From Catalinimonas niigatensis (lineage in GTDB: Bacteria > Bacteroidota > Bacteroidia > Cytophagales > Cyclobacteriaceae): DNA of 64,000 nt. A program made the translations under genes and the position numbers. The DNA lies in contig NZ_CP119422.1 of NCBI RefSeq assembly GCF_030506285.1, positions 496,001 through 560,000 on the forward strand. Reading direction: 5' to 3'. The notes beneath the pieces were generated by a model. That model was given only the letters and a program-made list of their open reading frames with translations, ran no database searches and was not told the DNA's origin. Shown here piece by piece: positions 17,993 to 28,579 of the stretch (the first letter of the stretch is position 1; every line of letters starts with the position of its first letter).

Positions 17993-20900
17993 ATGATCAG
18001 TAAGGGTGTAAGATTCATCGTTTTTTCATTATTTATTCTTCTTTCCACCAACGCTTTAGCACAGTTTGAGAACTGCAACAATGGAGTTGATGACGATGGC
18101 GATGGAAAAATTGATTGTTTTGATTCCAACTGTAATAGCTCCCCTTTTTGTCAAAGTTTTGAAACAAATTGTGCCGATGGACTTGATAATGATGGTGATG
18201 GCCTTCCCGATTGCCTTGACAGTGATTGTACTTTCTCTGGTGTTTGTCCGGTTGAAACCGACTGCAATAATGGCATAGATGATGATGGAGACGGTTTTTT
18301 TGATTATTATGATGGTGATTGTTTAGAGTCACCCGATAACCCCAACTCGTATATCACCAATGTAGCCGATTGTGAAGTTAAACCTCAGGGTAATATTTTT
18401 GATATGGAAAAGGAGTGGGACTCCCCTATGCAGACCAGTGCCACCCGGGGGATGTTTGCCTTGGCTGATGTGGATAATGACGGCACTCCTGAAGTTATTT
18501 CCTTCAACGATGAAACTGGATACATGTATGTACTGGATGGCAAATCCGGTTCTATAGAGCAGCAAAGGAAGATCACCGGAAAACCTAATTTCTCTGCCTA
18601 TCCGGCAGTAGGCGATGTGGATAAAGATGGCCTTTCAGAAATTTTCCATATAGATAAAGAAGGAAAAGTGAGAGCCTATGGACATGATCTTAATGACTAT
18701 TGGCCTGTTAAAAGCGCACCCAATGATAAACCAAGGGTACCTTTGCTTGCTGATTTTAATTATGATGGTGAAGTAGAATTATATTATCAGAATGAAATCA
18801 GAAATGCCAAAACTGGCGCTTTAATTATTACAGGTAGTCATGGGAAAAGTTTGTACAGCGGTGGTAACAGTTGGAACAATGAGCTTGCTGGAGTACCCGT
18901 TGCCGTAGACATTCTTCCGGATGCTGCCTGCGGTGCATGTCAGGGTCTGGAGTTAGTATTAGGACATGTGATCTATGCAGTAGACATTGCTAACAAAGTG
19001 ATGTTTGAGGTAAAGAACATGGACAATGCTGCTTCAAAAACCAGTGATTATCATAGTAATGGTTATCGTCCTAAACCAGACGGAGATCATAACTGGAGCT
19101 CTACATCTGTAGTTGATTTCAATGAGGATGGGTATCTGGATATTATCACAAGCGGTACTACGAGGAATACAAGCGGCCCTACAACCATCTTCTTTTGGGA
19201 TCTACATAATGATGCCGTCAAAACTTTTATCCCGAGTCGTCCTCTGGCAACCATACCTGCTGGCTTTTTAGATAAGTATGGAATCTATAATGGTGAATAT
19301 TTCTGGAAAAAAGGAGTAGGTGCGCTCAATGTCGCTAATATTGACAGTGATCCTGAACTGGAGTGTAGTTTCATGTCCGGTTCTACCCTTTATGCTTTGG
19401 ACGATGATTGGAATCTGGAATGGGCCAATTATGATGATTATTGGGAGGGCTCTTCCGGTTATACAAGTACGGCAGTTTTTGATTTTGACGGGGATGGAGC
19501 TTCTGAGATCGTTTACCGGGATGAAATTAATTTATACATCGTAGATGGTACTACCGGTAAACCACTCAATGAATTTGTCAGCGCTGACTTTTGTAGTTCA
19601 AATACCCATGGAGAATATCCAATCATTGCAGACGTAGATGGAGATGGTGAAACGGAAATTATCGTGGTTTGTGGCAGGAATAAAAATGAAAAATTCAAAT
19701 CTACCAGCACGGGAGGGAGTAATCAAAAATATGGGTTTGTAAGGTCTTATAAAGCTGCTAACAATAATTATTGGGTACCTTCACGTAAGCTCTGGAATCA
19801 ATTTGTCTATTTCAATGTCAATGTCAACGATAATTTGACCATACCCCGCTTTCAGCAACCTCATCATCTCAGCTTTGCACAGAAGTGTAATTTGCTGGGC
19901 GGTAATGTACCAAAGTTCTCATTGAACAAGTTCTATAACCAATCACCGGTCATCAATTACTGTGGTAATTTAACTTTCCCCTCTCCTAATCTAGAATTTG
20001 CAGATGATCCTATTCAGGTTGAGCCACCCGTATGTCCTGATGACCGTTTTCAGGTGAGACTCAGGTTTGTAAATACCGGAGATCAGGCAGCGTTTAAAGA
20101 CATACCTGTTTCATTTTATGCTGATGATCCTGTCAAGAATTATAGCAATGCCGAACCAAACCCTTTCCTGGAAACCATTTACATCAATGTACCGGGAGGC
20201 TTACAGGTAAATCAACTTTTGGATACAACGCTATGGGTGAATGGAAAAGCTGGCTTTTTCACGCTCTATGCTTCTTTAAATGATATTGGTCCTTTTAATA
20301 TGAGTGGTAGCTCATTATCCAATGAAACTTTTTATCCCCTAGATTCACTCAATGGTACAATCAGAGAGTGTGATGGCACACCTACAATTGTAAAAATTGA
20401 CGTAAATCCTTATCCTTTTAATACCACAGCAGTTCTGTTAAAAAACAACGACAATTGTCCCGGCTCTTACAATAGCAATGGAGCCATCACTGCCCATGTC
20501 TCAGGGGATACTTTGGGTTATGTATTCAGATGGTTCAAGGGAAGTACAACTGCAGGATCACCTGATTTTATAGGTGCTACACAAAAAGGACTTACCGGAG
20601 GCAAATATACAGTAGTGGCTACGCACACTTTAGCCAATTGTACTGGTAACTCCTCAACAATTGATGTCAAAGATTTAGCTGCTCCACCTGTGATTGGTGC
20701 AGAATTGCTTAATCTTCAACGTTCCTGTAATCCCAATCGTCCTTCAGGTAAACTTACTGCCTATGTATTACAGGGAAGTAGCAGAGTAACAGCTGGCTAC
20801 AACTTCTTTTGGTATAAAGGACAAAATACTGTGATTCCAGCCCGTAGCGGATACACTGGAGGTGCAACAGTAGATCAATTGTCTGCCGGTATCTACAGAG

Positions 20901-23900
20901 TAGTAGTGATTCAAGCATCTACAGGCTGTATATCTACGATGGATATTGAAGTAAAAGAGCAAATTTCTAAGCCGGTAGTTTCATTGGTTGCAAAAAACGA
21001 TCAGACAATTTGTGATCCTGCCAATTACAACGGACAAGCCAGTGTGTCTGTAAATGGTAATACCAATAATTTTAATTTTTATTGGTACAACGGCAATGTT
21101 TCCAGCCCTGATACCACCAGTAGCCATGTTTTGATCAAAAGTCATCTGATCAGTGGGATTGGAAATGGAACTTATACGGTTTTTGCTGCAGATAAAATAA
21201 CCCGTTGTTTGTCAGCTCCTCTTACAGTAACAATCAGTGATAAAACCTGGAAACCTGTTGTTAAAGCTCAGGTGATCAACCCACAGGAAGCCTGTGATCT
21301 AAGCTTAGCCAATGGTTCGCTCAGCGCCAGTGTGAATGAAACGTCCATAGGAGGAAGTGCGAATGTGACCAGTGGCTACCAGTTTATTTGGTACAAAGGC
21401 AATTTCGGAGCTTCTGCTCTGCCTGCTACTCATACAGCCATTGGTAGTACTGTCAATGGCCTGGAAGAAGGTAAATATACATTGGTAACACGCAGCATCT
21501 CCACTGGCTGTCAAACAATTACTTATATTACTTTACCAGCGCAAAAAACCAGACCTATCCTGGACTCACCTTCAGTTACTCATACTACTAACTGTACAGC
21601 TCCCTGGGGTAGCTCCATCACTGCCACTGCCGATCTCGGTAAAATGTCTGCCGATGGATATATTTTTCAATGGCGGAATGTCAGTACCAATACCATATTT
21701 GCTGAAACTTCCGGAACACTAGATAATATTCCTCCTGGCGAATATGGCATCAGAGTCACCAATCCACTGGGTTGTATTTCACTCAAAGAAGTAAAAGTGA
21801 CAGTCAAAGATCAGGGTCCTAAGCCAGTGGTCAATGTTCAGACTGTACCCAATTCCAGTTGTAATCCGGGGCAGCCTAATGGTATGCTGATCGCCAAAGA
21901 TTTTAGTGGAATTGCTTCTGACTATACTTTTGAATGGTTCAACAATAACCTGAGCGGTTCTTCATTGGCTAGTACAGGTGCAGTAGTAAACCAACTTCCT
22001 GCTGGTAAGTATGCCCTAAGGATTACCAACAATACCACGCAATGCTTCCAGGTGGCTTTTGCTACGATTGGCACACAGACAGGAATACCTCCTACCCTGG
22101 ATACACTCTATACTCAAGCTACTTCGGATTGCCGGCTCGCATTTGCTGATGGGGTCGCAGCATTCCATCTTCCTGCTGGAAAAGCTCAGGTACCGCCTGA
22201 CTTTACCCTGGATAGAACATATACATTTGAAATTTACAGTGGCACCACAATTTCCGGTTCGCCTGTTCAAACCAATAATGACGGATTGTTTGAAGATCTT
22301 AACGCCGGACCTTATACAGCCATAGTGAGGGATGATTACAGCCATTGTATATCTGCCCCTTTAACTATTGAGATTCCTCCTGCACCAGATATCACAATCA
22401 GTGTTGATGCTATGGTTCCTTCTTCTGCCTGCGCCAGTAACGATGGAGAGTTACAGATTAATGTTTCATCACCCAACAATTTACCAGGCAGCGGATTGGG
22501 GTTTACCTTCCATTGGTATTACCGGGCAGCAGGTGTTTCTTATCCAGGAACTCCTGATCCTGGTACAGCAGAAGTTGTTTCTGATCCGCTCTTTGTTTCC
22601 AGAAGAGAAGCTTTGCCTTCAGGTTACTATACCATTGAGGTGTACGATAACTTTAGCAATTGTGTAGAAGTATTACAGTATTTCCTCCCTAATGCTGATC
22701 CTCCAAGCATCTCCAATCACTCAATTACCCCTTCTACGCAATGCGACCCCGGTAATGGCTCAATCTATTTGGAAGCCACTTCTCCGACACTTCTACTGAA
22801 CCTATTTGTGGTTGAGTTATATAGAGGAAATATGATTGACGCTGCTAATTATGTTACTACATGGCTGCCATTGCCTCTGCCCACTGACAATCATACTTTT
22901 GGAGGACTCACTGCAGGAAAATACACAGTTGCCATAAAAGAGGCTTTTGCGAGTTGCTATAGCGATGTAAAAACTTTCACCGTACCAAATAATACTCCGG
23001 ATGTAGATATCACAGTAGATATTTCTCCAGATTTTAGCTGCAACACCAGTGGTACAGGTAGCTTGACAGTTTCCGAAATTCTTCTGGAGAACATCCTCAC
23101 TCCTGGCAGTACTTCCATCTTAGGCGATGTAAGTTACCGATGGTTTGCTGGTATAGGCGTAGGTCCATCAGGTTCGGAAATTGGCACAGGTCCGAGCATA
23201 AGCGGTCTGTCTTCCGGCAACTATACGGTTGAAGTTACTGACAACCTTACCGGGCCAGGACAGGGATGTACTTTTACTAAAACTGTATTTCTCAATAATG
23301 TGCCTAAAGTTTTGGAGATCAGCGGTATCCAAGTTGTATCTAATACTCTATGTACAGGAACAAATGGTGAAATCAGCATTACAGAAATGAGCGAGAACGG
23401 AACTCCTCTAATTACAACTAATGATTACACTTTTACCCTCCAGGACAATTTAGGGAATAATTTATCGAATACTGGCTCAGGACAAAGCGTTGATCCTTTT
23501 ATCGCTTTAGCCGAAGGCACATATTTTGTACTGGCTACCAACAATATCACTGGCTGCGAAGTGTTATCTGAAGCGATCTTCATAGATAATGAAACTTACG
23601 ATCCTGAGATTACACTGATAAACAGTTTTCCTGACTTAAGCTGCACTGGTGGACAGGTAACCGGTATCTTGGAAGTTGGTGCCATGAGTTCTCCTGACGG
23701 GAATATCTCCAATTATCAGTTTAACTGGTATGCAGGTACGGACACTTCTGCCCCATCCATAGGAAGTAGCAACACGATGAATAATTTAGCTGCAGGTCTG
23801 TACACAGTAGTAGTGACAGATACCGATGGTCCCAACCTGGGTTGTTTCAAAACAGCAATCTTTGAAGTATTGCCTGCGGAACGTACGATAGCCTTTACCC

Positions 23901-26413
23901 TCGCTGGAGTTGATCCTACTTACTGCGATCCGGCCAATGGGGAAATAACAGTCCAAACCATCCAAGAAAGTTATTTTCATAACGGCCTAAATTCTACTAC
24001 TTCTACAGTGGTTGGAAACTATCGTTATACGTTATTAGACGAAGATCTAAACGTACTATTCAGCAACAACAGCACAGGCAGATTTACTGGATTGGATGAA
24101 GGAAATTATTACGTTCAGGCACAAAACATCAACACTGATAACTGTCTCTCCGTTCCAGTGGCTTATAGTCTGGAAAGTCTGTGTGTACCCCCTGTCGTAA
24201 ACATTAACCTCAATAGTCCGCAGTATAGCAACAATCCTGATCCTTCTACCTGGACAGGCTCCATCTCTATTGGTGTAACAGAATCTCCTGACAATCCGGT
24301 AAGCCCTCCAGCAGGAGGTTTTCCCTACACGTATGAGGTATATCGGACTGACCAAAATGGTAACCCAATAGGAACAAATCTTAATCCGGGTAATGCTACA
24401 ACCATAAACATGCTGGATTCTGGTAACTATGTGATTATCGTCAGGAACAATACCACTGGCGCTGTGACTACTAGTACTTTCTATCTGGATAAAGTGAATG
24501 TAGAACCAGAATTTATGGCTATGGGTCAACCACAAACGGTTTGTTATCCTGATGGAAGCATCCTTTTAACGGAAATCACTTTCAAAGATGTAGCAGATGA
24601 TCCGGCCAAATACACGCTTTATCTGTACGAAAACAGGAATTTAATCAACATCGCCGACTCTGCTCTTGTGATGAATACTGGTGAAGTGCTGTTTGATAAT
24701 TTAGCTGAGGGCGCATATTACCTACGGGCCAAACACAACAATTATTTACTTTATTCAGAGATATTTGAAGTTGAAATTTCAAATATTTCTCAGTCTCCCC
24801 GTATTGATCTGGATATTGCTAATCTGTATCCTCAAATCAGCTGTCAACCTGAAATACTGGCCACAGGTAAACTGGCAGTAATTGCAAAGGAGTATGACGG
24901 TACAATTGATACATACAGATACCAATGGTATAGAGGAAATTCCATTGTATCTGAAAATGTAATTCCTGGTGCTACATTCTCCTATCTGGATAGTTTATCT
25001 TCGGGTTTTTATACGGTAGTGGTACAAAATCAGGAAACACAATGTTCTTCTTCTCGCACATTTTATGTAGAAGATAGAATAGAGATTCCTCTGGTAGAAG
25101 TTGAAAGTGATCCTTCCACAGTCTGCGATCCTGCACTGGCCAATGGCATGCTTAGGGCCAGCGTAGTACAAAGCGGAAGTTACCTTTTTGAGTGGTACGA
25201 AGGTAATAGCACATCTGGTTTACCAGCCCACAGCGGGTCTACCTGGGGCGGTTTGATGCCTGGTACTTATACTGTAGTTGCTACTGATATGATCACTGGC
25301 ACCTGTTCTTCTTTACCGGTTTTAGTTGAAGTAGGAGATGCTTCTCAGGTACCTGCTTTGTCTATTGAAAAGTTGGCAGACAATAGTGCCTGTGATTCAA
25401 CTTTGGCAAATGGTGTTCTTTTGGCCAGCGTTGAGTATCCGGTTTCTAACTACGAGTATACCTGGTTTGATGCTTCAGGCAATGTCATTGGACATGAATC
25501 CATGATTGGAAGCTTAACCGAAGGTATCTATTCACTGGAAGCCCGATATAAGCCTACCGGCTGTGTGAATACAGCAACATCAGAGATCAGATTGGTACAT
25601 GAGAATTATCCTTCTCCAACCGTTTCTATTCAATCTCATATGACAAATTGTGCTTTTCCAGATGGTTCTGCTACAGCTTTTATGTATGATGATAATGAGA
25701 CGGTCGTTTTCACCTGGTTTGATGAAGCAGGTATTCAGCTTCCGGCAGAGCAGGTGATGATTAATGAAAATGATTTATCTTCTACTGCTATCAATCTCTC
25801 ATCAGGAACCTATTATGTACATGCTTTTGACCTCATAACAGGTTGTGATGTTCCACAAGCCCAAGTTATTATTGAAGATCAATCTTATGCAGCTCAACAT
25901 CAGGTAGTAGCAAGCCCGGCTAGCTGTCAGTTGACCAATGGAAAGCTGAAAATTATTCCTCAGGAAAGCATGATGATTACACATATATCCTGGACGAATT
26001 TGCACACTTCTCAGACCTTTGAAAGCAATTATCAGCTTGACAATGCTCCTGCCGGAGAATACACTTATCAGATCACCTGGGAGAACGGTTGTACTTCTTC
26101 CGGAAGTACAATTCTATCTACTGATCTCAACGTATTCAATGGAGTTTCACCTAATGGAGATGGAGATAATGATGTATTCTTTATTGATTGTATAGATCAG
26201 TTTCCAAACAATAAGGTGAAAATTTTCAACCGTGCTGGTGCTCTGGTATATGAAGCCATTCATTATGATAATCTTATGATTTTCTTTGAAGGGGTAGGCA
26301 ATCGCGGAATGTATATTGGTAACAAAGAATTACCAGATGGCACTTATTTTTATATCATTGATAAAAGTAATGGAGATAAACCACTTACGGGTTATTTGGA
26401 GCTCACGCATTAA
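17993..26413 (+). CDS. Giant (2806 aa) T9SS type B surface protein with Ca-loop N-terminus and ~20 Ig-like repeats
   Basis: After a signal peptide (ending near ALAQ) come three tandem cysteine-rich acidic motifs of the form NCxNGxDDDGDGxxDC (residues ~27-105), similar to thrombospondin type 3 calcium loops. An FG-GAP/VCBS region follows (~135-640), then a cysteine-paired beta-domain (~660-790). From ~800 to ~2690 run about 20 Ig-like units of 85-110 aa, many with an early Cys, a central aromatic strand (FxWYxG or variants) and an end strand YTVxxxD...C. The last ~98 residues are the type B sorting domain (FNGVSPNGDGDNDVF, VKIFNRAG, GTYFYII). It resembles SprB-type adhesins in organisation, not in repeat sequence. 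A terminator hairpin follows and a PorP/SprF gene is convergent downstream. Confidence 0.9.
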   Translation: MISKGVRFIVFSLFILLSTNALAQFENCNNGVDDDGDGKIDCFDSNCNSSPFCQSFETNCADGLDNDGDGLPDCLDSDCTFSGVCPVETDCNNGIDDDGDGFFDYYDGDCLESPDNPNSYITNVADCEVKPQGNIFDMEKEWDSPMQTSATRGMFALADVDNDGTPEVISFNDETGYMYVLDGKSGSIEQQRKITGKPNFSAYPAVGDVDKDGLSEIFHIDKEGKVRAYGHDLNDYWPVKSAPNDKPRVPLLADFNYDGEVELYYQNEIRNAKTGALIITGSHGKSLYSGGNSWNNELAGVPVAVDILPDAACGACQGLELVLGHVIYAVDIANKVMFEVKNMDNAASKTSDYHSNGYRPKPDGDHNWSSTSVVDFNEDGYLDIITSGTTRNTSGPTTIFFWDLHNDAVKTFIPSRPLATIPAGFLDKYGIYNGEYFWKKGVGALNVANIDSDPELECSFMSGSTLYALDDDWNLEWANYDDYWEGSSGYTSTAVFDFDGDGASEIVYRDEINLYIVDGTTGKPLNEFVSADFCSSNTHGEYPIIADVDGDGETEIIVVCGRNKNEKFKSTSTGGSNQKYGFVRSYKAANNNYWVPSRKLWNQFVYFNVNVNDNLTIPRFQQPHHLSFAQKCNLLGGNVPKFSLNKFYNQSPVINYCGNLTFPSPNLEFADDPIQVEPPVCPDDRFQVRLRFVNTGDQAAFKDIPVSFYADDPVKNYSNAEPNPFLETIYINVPGGLQVNQLLDTTLWVNGKAGFFTLYASLNDIGPFNMSGSSLSNETFYPLDSLNGTIRECDGTPTIVKIDVNPYPFNTTAVLLKNNDNCPGSYNSNGAITAHVSGDTLGYVFRWFKGSTTAGSPDFIGATQKGLTGGKYTVVATHTLANCTGNSSTIDVKDLAAPPVIGAELLNLQRSCNPNRPSGKLTAYVLQGSSRVTAGYNFFWYKGQNTVIPARSGYTGGATVDQLSAGIYRVVVIQASTGCISTMDIEVKEQISKPVVSLVAKNDQTICDPANYNGQASVSVNGNTNNFNFYWYNGNVSSPDTTSSHVLIKSHLISGIGNGTYTVFAADKITRCLSAPLTVTISDKTWKPVVKAQVINPQEACDLSLANGSLSASVNETSIGGSANVTSGYQFIWYKGNFGASALPATHTAIGSTVNGLEEGKYTLVTRSISTGCQTITYITLPAQKTRPILDSPSVTHTTNCTAPWGSSITATADLGKMSADGYIFQWRNVSTNTIFAETSGTLDNIPPGEYGIRVTNPLGCISLKEVKVTVKDQGPKPVVNVQTVPNSSCNPGQPNGMLIAKDFSGIASDYTFEWFNNNLSGSSLASTGAVVNQLPAGKYALRITNNTTQCFQVAFATIGTQTGIPPTLDTLYTQATSDCRLAFADGVAAFHLPAGKAQVPPDFTLDRTYTFEIYSGTTISGSPVQTNNDGLFEDLNAGPYTAIVRDDYSHCISAPLTIEIPPAPDITISVDAMVPSSACASNDGELQINVSSPNNLPGSGLGFTFHWYYRAAGVSYPGTPDPGTAEVVSDPLFVSRREALPSGYYTIEVYDNFSNCVEVLQYFLPNADPPSISNHSITPSTQCDPGNGSIYLEATSPTLLLNLFVVELYRGNMIDAANYVTTWLPLPLPTDNHTFGGLTAGKYTVAIKEAFASCYSDVKTFTVPNNTPDVDITVDISPDFSCNTSGTGSLTVSEILLENILTPGSTSILGDVSYRWFAGIGVGPSGSEIGTGPSISGLSSGNYTVEVTDNLTGPGQGCTFTKTVFLNNVPKVLEISGIQVVSNTLCTGTNGEISITEMSENGTPLITTNDYTFTLQDNLGNNLSNTGSGQSVDPFIALAEGTYFVLATNNITGCEVLSEAIFIDNETYDPEITLINSFPDLSCTGGQVTGILEVGAMSSPDGNISNYQFNWYAGTDTSAPSIGSSNTMNNLAAGLYTVVVTDTDGPNLGCFKTAIFEVLPAERTIAFTLAGVDPTYCDPANGEITVQTIQESYFHNGLNSTTSTVVGNYRYTLLDEDLNVLFSNNSTGRFTGLDEGNYYVQAQNINTDNCLSVPVAYSLESLCVPPVVNINLNSPQYSNNPDPSTWTGSISIGVTESPDNPVSPPAGGFPYTYEVYRTDQNGNPIGTNLNPGNATTINMLDSGNYVIIVRNNTTGAVTTSTFYLDKVNVEPEFMAMGQPQTVCYPDGSILLTEITFKDVADDPAKYTLYLYENRNLINIADSALVMNTGEVLFDNLAEGAYYLRAKHNNYLLYSEIFEVEISNISQSPRIDLDIANLYPQISCQPEILATGKLAVIAKEYDGTIDTYRYQWYRGNSIVSENVIPGATFSYLDSLSSGFYTVVVQNQETQCSSSRTFYVEDRIEIPLVEVESDPSTVCDPALANGMLRASVVQSGSYLFEWYEGNSTSGLPAHSGSTWGGLMPGTYTVVATDMITGTCSSLPVLVEVGDASQVPALSIEKLADNSACDSTLANGVLLASVEYPVSNYEYTWFDASGNVIGHESMIGSLTEGIYSLEARYKPTGCVNTATSEIRLVHENYPSPTVSIQSHMTNCAFPDGSATAFMYDDNETVVFTWFDEAGIQLPAEQVMINENDLSSTAINLSSGTYYVHAFDLITGCDVPQAQVIIEDQSYAAQHQVVASPASCQLTNGKLKIIPQESMMITHISWTNLHTSQTFESNYQLDNAPAGEYTYQITWENGCTSSGSTILSTDLNVFNGVSPNGDGDNDVFFIDCIDQFPNNKVKIFNRAGALVYEAIHYDNLMIFFEGVGNRGMYIGNKELPDGTYFYIIDKSNGDKPLTGYLELTH

Positions 26414-26487
26414 CAAGCTTTATCTTGTATATTTTAGTCACAATTAGACAATTCTTTTAATACTCTTTTATTCAAATACAATTACAG

Positions 26488-26525
26488 GATGAGGTAAGAC
26501 ATTATGTCTGCCTCATCTTTTTATT
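26488..26525 (+). terminator. Terminator of the giant surface-protein gene
   Basis: GATGAGG (26488-26494) pairs with CCTCATC (26511-26517); inside, AGACAT pairs with ATGTCT. The stem is followed on the plus strand by TTTTTATTTTA. This is a good intrinsic terminator about 75 bases after the stop codon. Confidence 0.75.
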
Positions 26526-26827
26526 TTAGTCTGGTTATTGTCTAGAACCTTCGTGATACTTCAATAATATTATCTTTTTACTCTTAACTTGAGGAAACAA
26601 TTTCTATACTTTCGTTTATGACTAATTTTATACTTCTCCTTGAATAATTTTGATTGTATATGTTTCCGTTTCATTGAATCAATACTCCTACAGTCCTGGC
26701 ACATATGCTTATCACTTTTATAGTTGCTTAAAAGTTTCAGACCAATTGATTATTTTTATAGTCTAACAGTTAGCTAAATTTACGGACCAATAATACTATT
26801 TCAGTAAACAATTCAGCCAGCACAAAA

Positions 26828-26860
26828 AAAAAGTACCAGTCATAAACTGGTACTTTTTTC
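26828..26860 (-). terminator. Bidirectional terminator before the second PorP gene
   Basis: AAAGTACCAGT (26830-26840) pairs perfectly with ACTGGTACTTT (26846-26856), loop of 5. There are T-runs on both strands, so it works in either direction, chiefly for the minus-strand PorP gene ending at 26878. Confidence 0.8.
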
Positions 26861-26877
26861 TATTGTTAAGCTAGTTT

Positions 26878-27810
26878 TTAAAAGTAAGTGTGGCATAGTT
26901 TGGAATTCACGATACGATAGTTAAGCATGAATTCATGCGTTCCGTCAGAGTAACGGCCAATCTCAGAAGTATTGATATCATATGAATATCCCATGCTTAA
27001 ATTTTCTGAAAAGTTTAGACCCATCAGCGCTGATACAGCATTTTCTGTTCTGTAAGATGCTCCTATCGTCAAAATGTCACTAAGTACTATGTTAGCATTT
27101 AAATCCATTCCTACTGCGTTTCCTTCTTGTATTCTAAGAAGTACTGAAGGAACCACCTTAACTTCACGACTAACATCCAACACCACTCCACTTGTAAGCA
27201 GATAATAACGAGCTTCCTGGGCTTGTGATACAGCATCTCCAACGCTCTTAAGCTGATTGTTGAGCATATAAGGAATTGAAAAACCTGTGAAAAATTTCTG
27301 ATTGCTAAAGTATACTCCTGAACCAAAATTAGGATTAAAATCGCTGCGGTATCCACTCATTAAAGCATCTTTTTCACTTTTTAAATTCAATTTACTGAAA
27401 TCAGAGTTGATACGGCTAAACCCACCCTGAAGACCCATAGAAAGCGTTCCTGCTCTCATCTTAATTTTATAAGCATAAACCAAATACAATCTATTATCGG
27501 TATGAATCCCTATTTGATCACTGCTGGCCAGCATTCCAATGCCTATATTCTTCTTCTTGATATATTTATGTACACTAAAGGCGCTGGTAGTAGGCGCTCC
27601 GTCAAAGTTTTCCCATTGATGTCTGTGTAAAGCCGTGATATTTAATTGATCCTGGCTTCCTGCATATGCAGGATTAATTGCCAAACGATTAAACATAAAG
27701 TGTGAATATACAGGGCTTTGCTGAGCGTTTGCTGAAATCGCAATAAATAAAGTCAGTCCGATCAACATTACTTTATTTTTTACTAGCGACTTTTTAAAGA
27801 TTGCCTTCAT
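26878..27810 (-). CDS. PorP/SprF-family T9SS membrane protein
   Basis: 310 aa. The N-terminal signal peptide ends at ANAQQ. The signature QSPVYSHFMFNRLAINPAYA begins the mature protein and HRHQWENFDGAPTT follows; the rest is a predicted outer-membrane beta-barrel with alternating strands and a final YDIN...THEFMLNYRI. Unlike the 12342 gene it lacks a SPOR-like tail. In Flavobacterium johnsoniae SprF is needed for surface delivery of the neighbouring adhesin SprB; by analogy this protein may handle the giant protein next door. That is inference from position. Confidence 0.88.
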   Translation of the reverse strand: MKAIFKKSLVKNKVMLIGLTLFIAISANAQQSPVYSHFMFNRLAINPAYAGSQDQLNITALHRHQWENFDGAPTTSAFSVHKYIKKKNIGIGMLASSDQIGIHTDNRLYLVYAYKIKMRAGTLSMGLQGGFSRINSDFSKLNLKSEKDALMSGYRSDFNPNFGSGVYFSNQKFFTGFSIPYMLNNQLKSVGDAVSQAQEARYYLLTSGVVLDVSREVKVVPSVLLRIQEGNAVGMDLNANIVLSDILTIGASYRTENAVSALMGLNFSENLSMGYSYDINTSEIGRYSDGTHEFMLNYRIVNSKLCHTYF

Positions 27811-28579
27811 GGCTTAACTATTTAATTTCTTTCTGCTTAACAATTTTAATTTGTAAAAAACATTAAGTTATCTTACTTATGTACAATTACAATATAAATA
27901 TAACACAAAAATATTAATAAAGTCAAATTTTATATTAGATTAGTTATACGTAAGAAAAAGCACTTAAATAATGAATTTTGACCTCCAAATGGAATAAAAG
28001 TGAAGAAAGACAAAAAAAAATTACTTGAAAATGAGCTTTGAATAAGAGGATAATAAAGTATTAAATTTTGCAAACTGCTAAAAATCAGCTCATTATGAAA
28101 AATTAAAATTCTGCTCAACCTGTAAAATATTACATTTCAAAATCAGGAGTCAAAAAAAAACGAAAAACTATAAATAATTATAATTCTCACATTTATTGCT
28201 ATTAAAATACATGGTATTGAGCCTCAGAGGTGTATTAACAATATTAATGATGAGAAAAGCGATTTTTTAATTATATACTTCTCATTTAGCTGTTTCAGTT
28301 ATCCTATTCATACTTTGAATGCTTTCGTAAAATGTAGTTTGCCAACCAAGCTCAAGACTTATTCTTTCATTGTAAAGTTTGAAAATATGTGATTAGTGTA
28401 AAAAGTTAACATAGCTCAACTTAGTGCCTGATTATTGAAAATACTCTCAATTCAATAACATATAGCCAAAAAGGAACATGTTACAGTTCGGGGTATTGCT
28501 GATGCTGGGTCATCACTCTGTTACTTAGGACGGTTTCCATTACTCAGTAAACCTTTCTGACAAAAGGTTGCTGTAGGTA
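27811..28579. other. Very AT-rich gene-poor stretch
   Basis: About 770 bases with no intact gene. On the minus strand a TATTTTTG box sits upstream of the PorP gene, but it has no -33 partner at proper distance. A short transposase-like reading frame (28282-28389) and a trehalase remnant at the right edge suggest that this is a graveyard of decayed genes. Confidence 0.5.
28282..28389 (-). pseudogene. Possible IS3-type transposase tail fragment
   Basis: A minus-strand frame of 35 codons ending in TGA reads FKLYNERISLELGWQTTFYE, which is reminiscent of the YNxxRxHxSLGYxTPxxxY end of IS3-family integrase-type transposases. A stop codon lies just upstream and no DDE region is nearby. The key Arg-Pro-His is changed, so similarity may be coincidental. 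Confidence 0.25.

Larger units (their letters stand above)
26414..26877. other. Convergent intergenic region with two terminators
   Basis: The 464 bases between the giant gene and the second PorP gene hold two terminator-like hairpins listed separately. The AT-rich DNA between them (about 26530-26825) contains no convincing gene or RNA fold. Confidence 0.5.

Noticed and set aside
18033-18332. His/Asn-rich 99-codon minus-strand frame
   Set aside because: Antisense of the Asp/Gly calcium-loop repeats; codon artefact.
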